Shown here: positions 5,540-12,880 of the stretch, in pieces
How positions within the stretch are numbered: the stretch's first letter is position 1
Layout of the letters: each line of letters begins with the position of its first letter
NCBI GenBank assembly: GCA_001725215.1
Contig: MEFT01000022.1
Span: forward strand, 1 to 12,880
Source: Clostridium sp. SCN 57-10
GTDB lineage: Bacteria > Bacillota > Clostridia > Oscillospirales > Butyricicoccaceae
DNA length: 12,880 nt
Reading direction: 5' to 3'
Notes under the pieces: generated by a model
The model's database searches: none
Told to the model about the DNA's origin: nothing
Seen by the model: only the letters and a program-made list of their open reading frames with translations
Made by a program: the position numbers and the translations under genes

Positions 5540-8359
5540 TCACAGCAGCTGTTTGAGATATTCGCCTGTATAAGAACGCTCACAGGCAGCTATCTCCTCC
5601 GGCGTTCCCTGCGCGATGATTTCGCCGCCGCGGTTGCCGCCGTCAGGGCCGAGGTCGATGATATGATCGGCTGTTTTGATGATGTCAAGGTTATGCTCGA
5701 TGACAACAACGCTGTTGCCTGCGTCGACAAGCGCGTTGAGCACATCAATCAGCTTGTGCACGTCGTATATGTGCAGACCGGTCGTCGGTTCGTCCAAAAT
5801 ATAGATCGTGCGGCCCGTGGCGCGTTTGGCAAGCTCGGTCGCCAGCTTAACACGCTGCGCCTCGCCGCCCGACAGCGTAGTGGAGGCTTGTCCCAGCTTG
5901 ATATAAGGCAGACCGACCTCGCATAGCATTTGCAGCTTCCGCTGAATCTTGGGCACGCTTTCAAAAAACGCGAGCGCCTCCTCCGCCGTCATCTCAAGCA
6001 CGTCGCTGATATTCTTCCCTTTATAGCGCACTTCTAACGTTTCGCGGTTATAGCGCTTCCCTTTGCAAACCTCGCACGGTACATAGATATCAGGCAAAAA
6101 GTGCATTTCAATTTTGTGCAAGCCGTCGCCTGCGCACGCCTCGCATCGGCCTCCGCGTACGTTGAAAGAGAATCTGCCGGGACCATAGCCGCGCGCCTTT
6201 GCGTCCTGTGTCATGCCAAATATATCGCGAATGTCGCTGAACACACCGGTATAGGTTGCGGGGTTAGATCGCGGCGTGCGCCCGATGGGCGACTGGTCGA
6301 TGTCAATTACCTTGTCGAGGTATTCAAGCCCGAGCATGTCCTCATGCGCGCCGGCGCGCGTTCTCGCTCCGTTCAGATCTGCGGCAAGCCGCTTATAAAG
6401 CACTTCATTTATCAGTGAGCTTTTACCCGAGCCGGAAACGCCGGTGATGCATACAAGCTTGCCGAGCGGGATACTCACCGTAACGTTTTTTAGGTTATTC
6501 TGCGTCGCTCCCACGATGGTCAGCGCATTGCCATTACCCTCGCGACGAACCGAAGGCACGGGGATTTTTCTGCGGCCGCTGAGGTACTGCCCGGTCAGCG
6601 ACTGTTCGCTCTTCATGATCTCCTGCACGGTGCCGGTGGCGATGATGTGTCCACCGTGTACACCCGCGCCGGGACCGACGTCGATGATTTCGTCCGCCTC
6701 AAGCATGGTTTCTTCGTCATGCTCGACGACGATGAGCGTATTTCCGAGGTCGCGCAGACGTTTGAGTGTGTCAAGCAGCTTGCGATTATCCTTCTGATGC
6801 AGACCTATCGAAGGCTCGTCAAGTATATAAAGAACGCCCATGAGCGCCGACCCGATCTGTGTCGCAAGACGGATGCGCTGGCTTTCTCCGCCAGACAGCG
6901 TGCCAGACGGACGAGCCAGCGTAAGATAGTCAAGTCCGACGCTAAGCAAAAACCCGAGACGGTCATGCAGTTCTTTCAGAATACGATGGGCGATCATGTG
7001 CTCTCGCTCGTTGAGCACCAACTCGTCTAAAAATGACTGCGCCTCCATAATGGTTTTATCGCAAAACTCGGCGATGTTGATGCCGCCTATGGTAACGGCG
7101 AGAACCTCTTTTTTCAGGCGCTTGCCGCCGCACTCCGGGCACGGAACGGCGCTCATGCACTCTTCAATCTCGGCCCGCATATACTCGCTCGTCGTTTCCT
7201 TATAGCGCCGTTCAAGGTTGTTCACGATGCCCTCAAACGCGTGTTCATAAGTTCCGCCACCGCCGTTGCGCTGCCAATGCAATGTCAGCTTTTCTTTTTT
7301 GGTGCCGTACATCAGCGCGTTTTGCGCCTCTTCACTTAGCTCGCAAAACGGTGTGTCCATCGTGAATCCGTATCGTTTCCCCATCGCGGAAAGATACATT
7401 CGTGCGATGCTGCCATCATCCATCGTTGTAAAGCCGGACGCCTTGATTGCCCCTTGATTAAAAGACAGTTTGGGGTTTGGAACAATGCGAGCAGGGTCGA
7501 TTTTTAACTGCACGCCAAGTCCGGTGCAGGTTGGGCATGCGCCATACGGATTGTTGAAGGAAAACATGCGCGGCGAAAGCTCTTCAATCGAGATGGCACA
7601 GTCGGGACAGGCGTAGTTCTGCGAAAAAAGCAGTTCCCCATCGCCCATCAGATCGGCAATGACCAGTCCGCCCGACAGACCGGCAGCTGTTTCCACCGAA
7701 TCGGTCAGCCGCTGACGAATGTCCTGCTTGAGCACAATGCGGTCAACGACAATTTCAATGTCGTGTTTTTTGGTCTTCGCGAGCTTGATTTCATCGGTTA
7801 ATTCGTGCATTTCACCGTCAACCCGCACACGTACAAAGCCGTTTTTACGTGCGTCTTCAAACACGCTCAGGTACTCCCCTTTGCGCGCGCGCACAACAGG
7901 CGCAAGAATTTGCATTCTTGTGCCTTCGGGCCGTTCGAGCAAATGATCGACGATTTGATCCACCGTTTGCTGGCGAATTTCCTTTCCGCATTTGGGGCAA
8001 TGCGGAATACCGATGCGCGCCCAAAGAAGGCGCAGATAGTCGTAAATTTCCGTCACCGTACCGACCGTCGACCGTGGGTTTTTGCTCGTCGTTTTTTGGT
8101 CGATCGAGATGGCAGGAGAAAGCCCGCCGATGTAATCAACGTCCGGTTTCTCCATTTGTCCCAAAAACTGTCGGGCGTAAGAGGACAGCGATTCAACATA
8201 GCGGCGCTGCCCTTCCGCGTAAATGGTGTCAAACGCAAGCGAGCTTTTGCCCGAGCCCGAAATACCTGTCACAACGGTGAGCGTATCGCGCTTGATTTCA
8301 ACGTCAACATTTTTCAAATTGTGCTCGCGCGCACCTTTGACGATAATTTTATCCAGCAT
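5540..8359 (-). CDS. uvrA: Excinuclease ABC subunit A (UvrA)
   Basis: UvrA is the damage-sensing ABC ATPase of nucleotide excision repair. As a dimer it finds lesions with UvrB and loads UvrB. The 939-residue protein is full length and has two ABC modules. Module I has Walker A GISGSGKS (32-39), signature LSGGESQ (488-494) and Walker B YILDEP (511-516). Module II has Walker A GVSGSGKS (640-647), signature LSGGEAQ (829-835) and Walker B YILDEP (853-858). Zinc-binding CxxC pairs occur at C251/C254 with C275/C278 and at C739/C742 with C762/C765. Extra pairs are at C121/C124 and C407/C410. The ATG at 8359 lies 5 bases after the uvrB stop, and its Shine-Dalgarno GAGGT overlaps that stop codon. It should be co-transcribed with uvrB from the SOS-type promoter. 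All catalytic residues look intact. Confidence 0.98.
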   Translation of the reverse strand: MLDKIIVKGAREHNLKNVDVEIKRDTLTVVTGISGSGKSSLAFDTIYAEGQRRYVESLSSYARQFLGQMEKPDVDYIGGLSPAISIDQKTTSKNPRSTVGTVTEIYDYLRLLWARIGIPHCPKCGKEIRQQTVDQIVDHLLERPEGTRMQILAPVVRARKGEYLSVFEDARKNGFVRVRVDGEMHELTDEIKLAKTKKHDIEIVVDRIVLKQDIRQRLTDSVETAAGLSGGLVIADLMGDGELLFSQNYACPDCAISIEELSPRMFSFNNPYGACPTCTGLGVQLKIDPARIVPNPKLSFNQGAIKASGFTTMDDGSIARMYLSAMGKRYGFTMDTPFCELSEEAQNALMYGTKKEKLTLHWQRNGGGGTYEHAFEGIVNNLERRYKETTSEYMRAEIEECMSAVPCPECGGKRLKKEVLAVTIGGINIAEFCDKTIMEAQSFLDELVLNEREHMIAHRILKELHDRLGFLLSVGLDYLTLARPSGTLSGGESQRIRLATQIGSALMGVLYILDEPSIGLHQKDNRKLLDTLKRLRDLGNTLIVVEHDEETMLEADEIIDVGPGAGVHGGHIIATGTVQEIMKSEQSLTGQYLSGRRKIPVPSVRREGNGNALTIVGATQNNLKNVTVSIPLGKLVCITGVSGSGKSSLINEVLYKRLAADLNGARTRAGAHEDMLGLEYLDKVIDIDQSPIGRTPRSNPATYTGVFSDIRDIFGMTQDAKARGYGPGRFSFNVRGGRCEACAGDGLHKIEMHFLPDIYVPCEVCKGKRYNRETLEVRYKGKNISDVLEMTAEEALAFFESVPKIQRKLQMLCEVGLPYIKLGQASTTLSGGEAQRVKLATELAKRATGRTIYILDEPTTGLHIYDVHKLIDVLNALVDAGNSVVVIEHNLDIIKTADHIIDLGPDGGNRGGEIIAQGTPEEIAACERSYTGEYLKQLL

Positions 8360-8364
8360 AGTGG

Positions 8365-10356
8365 TTACCTCTTGCCCTTTTCCTCAGATTCGAGTTCCGC
8401 GCGCAGCTCCTTGATTTTATCGCGCAGAATCGCCGCATATTCAAAGTCCAGCATTTTGGACGCCTCGTGCATGCTTGCCTCAAGTGATTTAATCTCCTGC
8501 ACTTTGCCCGCGGCCGTCATTTTCTTGCGGCTGTCAGACGGCAGACGCGCCGACGTGCTGTGCGAAATCTCAATGATATCGCGTACGCTTTTCACAACCG
8601 TTTTGGGCACGATGCCGTGCTCCGTGTTATACTGCTGCTGAATCAAGCGGCGGCGCTCGGTTTCGGCAAGGGCGGCATGCATCGAGTCGGTAACGGTATC
8701 GGCATACATGATTACCATTCCTTCCACATTGCGCGCGGCGCGGCCGATTGTCTGGATGAGCGATGTCTGGCTGCGTAAAAAGCCTTCCTTGTCCGCATCC
8801 AGAATGGCCACGAGCGAAACTTCCGGCAGGTCAAGACCTTCGCGCAGCAGGTTGATGCCGACCAGCACCTGAAATTCGCCGAGGCGCAGATCGCGCAGCA
8901 GCTTCATGCGCTCGATGGTGTCTATATCATGGTGCATATAACGCACCTTAACGCCTTTTGTCGTCAGATAGTCGGTCAGCTCCTCCGCCATGCGCTTGGT
9001 CAGCGTCGTAACGAGCACGCGCTCTCCCTTTTGCTCGCGCAGGCGGATCTCATCGAGCAGATCGTCGATCTGTCCATCAATCGGCCGCACCTCAACCACG
9101 GGGTCAAGCAGCCCCGTCGGGCGGATGATCTGTTCGACAAGCTGGGAAGACCGCTCCCGCTCGTATTCAGCCGGCGTGGCCGAAACATAAATGACTTGGT
9201 GAATGCGCTCGTTAAACTCACTGAATGTCAGCGGGCGGTTGTCAAACGCCGACGGCAGACGGAAGCCGTAATCGACGAGCATTTGCTTTCGCGCGCGGTC
9301 TCCGTGATACATCGCGCGCACCTGCGGCAGCATAACGTGCGATTCGTCGACGATGAGCAGGTAGTCCTTCGGGAAGTAATCCATCAGCGTAAACGGCGCG
9401 CTGCCCGGCTCGCGCCGCGCAAGCACGCGAGAGTAGTTTTCAACGCCGGTGCAGAATCCGATCTCACGCAGCATCTCAATGTCATATGTCGTGCGCTGAC
9501 GAATGCGCTGTGCTTCGATCAGTTGATTATTTCCCTGGAAATATTTAACTTGCGCCTCCATCTCCTGCTCAATGTCAATCAGAGCCTCCTCGCGTTTTTC
9601 ACGTGGGGTGACGTAGTGAGAGGCAGGATAAATCGCGACATGGTCGATATAGCGCCGCACCGCACCCGTCACAACGTTGATTTCTGAAATGCGCTCGATC
9701 TCATCACCGAAAAATTCAACACGGATGGCGTATTCGTCAGTATAAGCCAGACGAATTTCCACCGTATCGCCGCGCACACGGAAGCGGTTTCGTTCGAAAG
9801 CAAGGTCGTTTCGCTCATACTGAATTTCGACCAGCTTGCGGCACATATTGTTTCTGCCGTATTCCTGCCCGACGCGAAGTGACACCACCATGTTGGCATA
9901 GTCGATCGGGTTGCCGAGCGAATAAATGCACGAAACCGACGCAACAATGATAACGTCGCGCCGTTCAAACAAAGCGGAGGTAGCCGAGTGACGCAGTCGG
10001 TCAAGCTCGGTGTTTACATCGGAATCCTTCTCGATATAGGTATCGGTTGAGGGGATGTATGCCTCCGGCTGATAATAATCATAGTAAGAAACAAAAAACT
10101 CCACCGCGTTTTCGGGGAAAAACTCGCGGAACTCCGAGCAGAGCTGTGCGGCAAGCGTTTTATTATGTGTCAAAATAAGCGTGGGGCGGTTGATCCGCTC
10201 AATCACGTTGGCCATGACAAACGTTTTTCCCGCGCCGGTTACGCCGAGCATGGTTTGCTCCTCGAAACCGAGCTCAAGTCCTTGCACAAGCTGCTCGATT
10301 GCCGCAGGCTGTCCGCCTGCCGGCTTGTAATCGCTGTGAATTTTAAAGTTAGGCAT
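8365..10356 (-). CDS. uvrB: Excinuclease ABC subunit B (UvrB)
   Basis: UvrB is the helicase-like central subunit of nucleotide excision repair. It verifies the lesion delivered by UvrA and recruits UvrC for incision. The 663 residues match the Gram-positive length. Walker A GVTGAGKT is at 38-45. The DNA-clamping beta-hairpin region (about 91-115, YYDYYQPEAYIP onward) follows. Motif II DESH is at 337-340, SATP at 392-395, and motif VI contains QTIGRAARN. The C-terminal UVR motif that contacts UvrA/UvrC is at about 622-656. The reading frame is open up to a TTG at 10404, but that lies in the promoter -35. The ATG at 10356 has GGAGG 6 bases upstream and begins the conserved protein. An SOS box in the promoter implies LexA control and induction by DNA damage. 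UvrC is not in the window. Confidence 0.98.
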   Translation of the reverse strand: MPNFKIHSDYKPAGGQPAAIEQLVQGLELGFEEQTMLGVTGAGKTFVMANVIERINRPTLILTHNKTLAAQLCSEFREFFPENAVEFFVSYYDYYQPEAYIPSTDTYIEKDSDVNTELDRLRHSATSALFERRDVIIVASVSCIYSLGNPIDYANMVVSLRVGQEYGRNNMCRKLVEIQYERNDLAFERNRFRVRGDTVEIRLAYTDEYAIRVEFFGDEIERISEINVVTGAVRRYIDHVAIYPASHYVTPREKREEALIDIEQEMEAQVKYFQGNNQLIEAQRIRQRTTYDIEMLREIGFCTGVENYSRVLARREPGSAPFTLMDYFPKDYLLIVDESHVMLPQVRAMYHGDRARKQMLVDYGFRLPSAFDNRPLTFSEFNERIHQVIYVSATPAEYERERSSQLVEQIIRPTGLLDPVVEVRPIDGQIDDLLDEIRLREQKGERVLVTTLTKRMAEELTDYLTTKGVKVRYMHHDIDTIERMKLLRDLRLGEFQVLVGINLLREGLDLPEVSLVAILDADKEGFLRSQTSLIQTIGRAARNVEGMVIMYADTVTDSMHAALAETERRRLIQQQYNTEHGIVPKTVVKSVRDIIEISHSTSARLPSDSRKKMTAAGKVQEIKSLEASMHEASKMLDFEYAAILRDKIKELRAELESEEKGKR

Positions 10357-10375
10357 AATACACCTCCACCTTTTC

Positions 10376-10404
10376 AGTATACCAGAACACGCGTTCTGTT
10401 GCAA
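10376..10404 (-). promoter_or_regulatory. Promoter of uvrB-uvrA
   Basis: On the minus strand TTGCAA (10404-10399; 4 of 6 to TTGACA) and TATACT (10381-10376; 5 of 6 to TATAAT) are exactly 17 bases apart. Transcription would begin near 10369, giving a very short leader of about 13 bases with GGAGG at 10367-10363. The spacer is almost entirely filled by the SOS palindrome, so a bound repressor would block RNA polymerase directly. Confidence 0.75.
10383..10398. promoter_or_regulatory. LexA/DinR SOS box (GAAC-N4-GTTC) controlling uvrBA
   Basis: CAGAACACGCGTTCTG contains GAAC-ACGC-GTTC (10385-10396), an exact match to the Gram-positive SOS operator core GAAC-N4-GTTC. The central ACGC fits the RNRY preference described for Bacillus subtilis DinR/LexA. 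The palindrome extends one pair (A:T) and then another (C:G) on each side. It lies between the -35 and -10 of the uvrB promoter. Control of uvrBA by LexA is well established in Firmicutes; here it is inferred from the site. lexA itself is not in the window. Confidence 0.85.
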
Positions 10405-10464
10405 GCATAACTATCAAAACGCGTATCATATTTTCGCCCAAATCAACACGATATTTTGATAAGA

Positions 10465-10493
10465 TTGACATCGTATGTGAAATGCCATAAGAT
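10465..10493 (+). promoter_or_regulatory. Promoter of the FAD-dependent dehydrogenase gene
   Basis: TTGACA (10465-10470; perfect -35) is followed after 17 bases by TAAGAT (10488-10493; 4 of 6 to TATAAT). The start would be near 10500, giving an AU-rich leader of about 78 bases before the ATG at 10578. The Shine-Dalgarno AGGAGG (10566-10571) is 6 bases before the ATG. The promoter is divergent from uvrB, and the SOS box lies about 67 bp upstream of this -35, so direct repression is unlikely. Confidence 0.7.
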
Positions 10494-10577
10494 AAGAGTT
10501 GGAAATTTAATTTTATTAAGCAACCTCGTTGTTCCCTGTAATAAAAGCACAGAAGCGTCAACTTCAGGAGGAAAATT

Positions 10578-11972
10578 ATGCATTGTGATATTGTCATTAT
10601 CGGCGCCGGCCCTGCCGGTATATTCACGGCACTTGAGCTGCTGCGCCGCGGATCAAAGCAAAAAATAGTCATGGTAGAGAAAGGGCATCCGATTGAGCGC
10701 CGCCGCTGCCCCAAAAGCGTGACAGGGCATTGCGTTGGATGCAAGCCGTGCCACGTTACAACCGGTTTTTCGGGCGCGGGCGCGTTTTCAGACGGCAAGC
10801 TGTCGCTCAGTGCCGAGGTAGGCGGTGATCTGCCTTCTTTGATCGGCGAAGATGCCGCCCAGCAGCTGATTGACTATACAGACGGCATTTACCTCGCCTT
10901 CGGCGCGGATACGCATATTGAAGGTGTCAGCGACCCCGATGCTGTCAAGCAAATCCGCAAGCGCGCCATACAGGCTGGGCTGAAGCTGGTCGACTGCCCC
11001 ATTCGCCATCTTGGCACCGAAAAGGCGCAGGAAATTTATTTTGCCATCGAACAGCACTTACTTGCAAACGGCGTAGAAATTTTGTTCGACTGTGAATGCC
11101 ATAACCTTCTGCTGAAGGGCGAAACCTGCGTGGGCGTCGCCGTTTCGCAGGGCGCGCAGTTTTTTGACATTAACGCGAAACAAACCGTGGTAGCAACCGG
11201 ACGGCGCGGAGCTGACTGTCTTGAACGTATTTGCGCCGAACACGGTATCGCGCATCAGCCGGGCACAGTCGCTATTGGCGTGCGCGTTGAGGTGCGCAAC
11301 GAAATCATGGAAAGCGTCAACAACGTGCTCTACGAATCCAAGCTCATCGGTTATCCGAAGCCGTTTAAGAACAAGGTGCGCACCTTCTGTCAGAACCCCG
11401 GCGGCTTTGTCAGTCAGGAAAACTATGATAATGACCTTGCCGTTGTCAACGGACATTCCTATAAAGAGCTGAAGTCGGACAACACCAATCTTGCGGTGCT
11501 CTGCTCGCATAATTTCAGTGAGCCTTTTAATCAGCCGATCGCTTATGCTCAGAAAATCGGCGAGCTGACCAATATGCTGGGCGCCGGAAGAATCCTCGTG
11601 CAGCGTTTCGGAGATATTCTTGACGGAAAAAGGACATGGCAGAAAGAGCTTGCGCAAAGCAACCTGCGTCCCACACTGCCTGACGCTGTGGCGGGCGATA
11701 TCACAGCGGCCATGCCCTATCGCGCCATGATGAATATTCTCAATTTCATTCAGGCAGTCGATCACGTGGTGCCAGGCTTTGCGTCAACCGAAACACTGCT
11801 TTATTCCCCCGAGCTCAAGTTTTACAGCAACCGTGTGAAAATGGACTCCTGCCTGCGCACCAACCTGGTGGGGCTTTACTGCCTCGGCGACTCAAGCGGC
11901 TGGACACGCGGCTTAATGATGGCGTCTGTCATGGGCGTTTTGATGGGCCGCTGCCTGCACGAACAAGAATAA
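10578..11972 (+). CDS. FAD-dependent dehydrogenase of an uncharacterised family (COG2509-like)
   Basis: The 464-residue protein is a predicted flavoprotein oxidoreductase; its substrate is unknown. The N-terminus has a Rossmann dinucleotide-binding motif, IIGAGPAG (7-14), with the ribose-binding acid at E34. A cysteine cluster follows: C44, C52, C55 and C58 in the pattern CP-x6-CxxCxxC. Next comes TTGFSGAGAFSDGKLS. The C-terminus has the second FAD-contact motif CLGDSSGWTRGLMMAS (GD at 437-438). This arrangement fits the large, conserved, uncharacterised FAD-dependent dehydrogenases found in many Firmicutes; I recall the family from general knowledge and have not searched for it. The cysteines could bind a metal or Fe-S cluster or be redox-active; this is inference. 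No signal peptide or membrane segment is seen. It is a single-gene unit with its own promoter, a near-ideal Shine-Dalgarno, and a hairpin at its stop codon. Confidence 0.88.
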   Translation: MHCDIVIIGAGPAGIFTALELLRRGSKQKIVMVEKGHPIERRRCPKSVTGHCVGCKPCHVTTGFSGAGAFSDGKLSLSAEVGGDLPSLIGEDAAQQLIDYTDGIYLAFGADTHIEGVSDPDAVKQIRKRAIQAGLKLVDCPIRHLGTEKAQEIYFAIEQHLLANGVEILFDCECHNLLLKGETCVGVAVSQGAQFFDINAKQTVVATGRRGADCLERICAEHGIAHQPGTVAIGVRVEVRNEIMESVNNVLYESKLIGYPKPFKNKVRTFCQNPGGFVSQENYDNDLAVVNGHSYKELKSDNTNLAVLCSHNFSEPFNQPIAYAQKIGELTNMLGAGRILVQRFGDILDGKRTWQKELAQSNLRPTLPDAVAGDITAAMPYRAMMNILNFIQAVDHVVPGFASTETLLYSPELKFYSNRVKMDSCLRTNLVGLYCLGDSSGWTRGLMMASVMGVLMGRCLHEQE

Positions 11973-12001
11973 GGCGCCTTCAACACTGTTGAAAGCGCCT
12001 T
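11971..12001. terminator. Hairpin between convergent genes, probable bidirectional terminator
   Basis: AAGGCGCCTTCAAC (11971-11984) and GTTGAAAGCGCCTT (11988-12001) form a 14-pair stem with one C/A mismatch (11978/11994) and a 3-base loop. It begins inside the stop codon of the FAD dehydrogenase gene and lies 16 bases beyond the stop of the convergent kinase-like gene. Neither side has a long U-run: GCAGATTTG follows on the plus strand and ATTCTTG on the minus strand. Termination is therefore likely from position and stem strength but not certain. Confidence 0.6.
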
Positions 12002-12017
12002 GCAGATTTGAAAAACA

Positions 12018-12524
12018 TCAACCGAGGCTTTTCTGAAACATGCGCACATCGCTTCTGCTTTTGAGTACAACCATTTTATCCCCATGTTTTTGCTTTACGG
12101 TGTGATAAAGCTTCCGCCGTTCACGGGTACGTCCGTCCCAAAGAATCCAACGGATGAACTCCCAGTCAAACTGCTCTTCACAGCCCTCTGTCATACTATT
12201 GCGGGTTTTGCCGCGATAGTGGCGATAGCGGGAGAACGCCTGCAAAAAGCAAATGAAGCGCGGAAACGCGAAAAATACAATGAGGTCGGCCTCCTCCATA
12301 CGCCGCTCAAATGCAAGGTGCGGATAGTTGCCGTCCATCACCCATGTATCGTTTCGCATAGCCTCCGTCATCAATACCTGTTCTTCCGCGGGGTCGCGCT
12401 CTTTCCAACCCGCCGTCCAATGTATTTTGTCGAGATGCTGCACTACGCATCCGTATCGCGCGCCAAGCGCTGCCGCCAGCGTGGACTTCCCTGCCCCGCT
12501 GTATCCGATTACCGCAATTTTCAT
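12018..12524 (-). CDS. Small P-loop kinase-like protein (annotated elsewhere as 'topology modulation protein'/adenylate-kinase-like)
   Basis: The 168-residue protein is a P-loop NTPase of the nucleoside/shikimate-kinase type; the substrate is unknown. Walker A GYSGAGKST is at 7-15. It is followed by LDKIHW (31-36) and WVMDGNYPH (61-69), which look like an acceptor-binding region. An Arg-rich lid segment (about 99-120, with RYRHYRGKTRNSM and a following EEQFD) and a C-terminal VVLKSRSDVRMF complete it. This pattern matches proteins often labelled FlaR or DNA topology modulation protein, a name with little functional support. The frame is open to a GTG at 12536, which lies upstream of the radC stop. 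The ATG at 12524 is preferred because it directly starts the P-loop strand, with GGTGG about 8 bases upstream. The ATG lies 5 bases after the radC stop, so the two genes are probably co-transcribed. Confidence 0.82.
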   Translation of the reverse strand: MKIAVIGYSGAGKSTLAAALGARYGCVVQHLDKIHWTAGWKERDPAEEQVLMTEAMRNDTWVMDGNYPHLAFERRMEEADLIVFFAFPRFICFLQAFSRYRHYRGKTRNSMTEGCEEQFDWEFIRWILWDGRTRERRKLYHTVKQKHGDKMVVLKSRSDVRMFQKSLG

Positions 12525-12529
12525 CGCTT

Positions 12530-12880
12530 TTACCACCGCGGTACGCTGCCCGAGTCGGCAAGCGAGACGAAATCCGAATCGGCGACGATGATATGGTCGA
12601 TGAGCGCGATTCCTACGGCGTGCAGCGACTGCGCGACGCGTCCCGTGGTTGAGATATCTTCGGGTGACGGCAGCGCAATACCGCCCGGATGATTATGCGC
12701 AAGAATGACGCCGCTCGCGTTATATTTCAGCGCGGTGGCAAGCAGCTTGCGGAGATTGATTTCAGCGGCATTGACCGACCCTTCGTGCAGCAGCGTGGTG
12801 GCAAGCACTTTACATTTGCTGTCGAGGGAAACCATATACACATGCTCGTCGTTGCGGGTGGCGCCGAAGGTATGGCATTC
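12530..12880 (-). CDS. radC: RadC-family JAB1/MPN-domain protein, C-terminal part
   Basis: The gene enters from the right edge; 116 residues and the stop are visible. They form the JAB-type (MPN+) domain of the RadC family. The metal-binding pattern HxH-x7-SxxD is complete in HNHPGGIALPSPED, preceded by GVILAHNHPGG and followed by LHAVGIALIDHIIVADSDFVSL, all typical of RadC. A glutamate in LHEGSVNAAE is in the place of the usual catalytic Glu. The N-terminal helix-hairpin-helix region lies outside the window. RadC was named as a DNA-repair protein, but its role in chromosomal repair is unproven in most bacteria; the domain predicts a metal-dependent hydrolase. It ends in SVPRW and is followed after 5 bases by the kinase-like gene. 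Confidence 0.92.
   Translation of the reverse strand, partial: ECHTFGATRNDEHVYMVSLDSKCKVLATTLLHEGSVNAAEINLRKLLATALKYNASGVILAHNHPGGIALPSPEDISTTGRVAQSLHAVGIALIDHIIVADSDFVSLADSGSVPRW

Noticed and set aside
7805..8641. Plus-strand open frame of 278 codons opposite uvrA/uvrB
   Set aside because: It spans the uvrB-uvrA junction antisense with no start signals and no recognisable motifs; it is a by-product of codon bias in conserved genes.
8929..9687. Plus-strand open frame of 252 codons opposite uvrB
   Set aside because: Fully antisense to an intact uvrB, without a Shine-Dalgarno or family motifs.
10357..10404. N-terminal extension of UvrB from a TTG at 10404
   Set aside because: The TTG is part of the -35 element and the extension would be upstream of the predicted transcription start; the ATG at 10356 has GGAGG at ideal spacing.
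10412..10460. ATCAAAA ... TTTTGAT inverted repeat in the uvrB/dehydrogenase intergenic region
   Set aside because: Seven AT-rich pairs 35 bases apart are expected by chance in this AT-rich stretch; no known operator recognised.
10500..10577. Possible riboswitch in the dehydrogenase leader
   Set aside because: The leader is short and AU-rich with only small hairpins such as CAAC-CTC-GTTG; no known riboswitch core was recognised.
11058..11765. Minus-strand open frame of 235 codons opposite the FAD dehydrogenase
   Set aside because: Antisense to a complete gene with strong promoter and ribosome binding site; no support of its own.

Overview
The window looks like the chromosome of a Gram-positive, clostridial-type bacterium (Bacillota, probably class Clostridia) with base composition a little above 50% G+C by eye. 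The evidence is the gene order pyrH-frr-uppS-cdsA-dxr-rseP-ispG, a Bacillus/Clostridium-type SOS operator (GAAC-N4-GTTC) at uvrB, and strong GGAGG-type ribosome binding sites. Nothing points to a plasmid, phage or genomic island. No tRNA, rRNA, insertion sequence or CRISPR array was seen.

Layout, in the direction of transcription. On the minus strand from 10404 down to 1 lie two blocks. The first is uvrB-uvrA (10356 to 5540), which encodes two of the three subunits of the nucleotide-excision-repair nuclease. It is driven by a promoter whose 17-bp spacer holds a LexA/DinR box. The second starts 107 bp later with its own likely promoter: pyrH (UMP kinase), frr (ribosome recycling factor), uppS (undecaprenyl diphosphate synthase), cdsA (CDP-diacylglycerol synthase), dxr (MEP pathway), rseP (site-2 protease) and ispG (MEP pathway, cut by the window edge at 1). 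A perfect 14-bp hairpin sits between frr and uppS. From uppS onward the genes are overlapping or nearly touching. The block links nucleotide supply and ribosome recycling to isoprenoid, lipid-carrier and phospholipid synthesis: dxr and ispG make isoprenoid precursors, uppS turns them into the cell-wall lipid carrier, and cdsA makes the phospholipid precursor.

Divergent from uvrB, on the plus strand, is a single gene (10578-11972) for a large FAD-dependent dehydrogenase of an uncharacterised but widespread family. It has a clear promoter and Shine-Dalgarno and ends at a hairpin shared with the convergent pair on its right. That pair, on the minus strand, is the C-terminal part of a RadC-type JAB-domain protein (cut by the window edge at 12880), followed after 5 bp by a small P-loop kinase-like protein.

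The protein content is mostly conserved housekeeping, and I found no convincing new multi-gene system. The points worth a second look are regulatory: the SOS box inside the uvrB promoter, a weaker sequence resembling it 30 bp away, the hairpin that splits the pyrH-frr / uppS block, and a 9-bp inverted repeat that could hide the pyrH ribosome binding site in read-through transcripts from uvrA.
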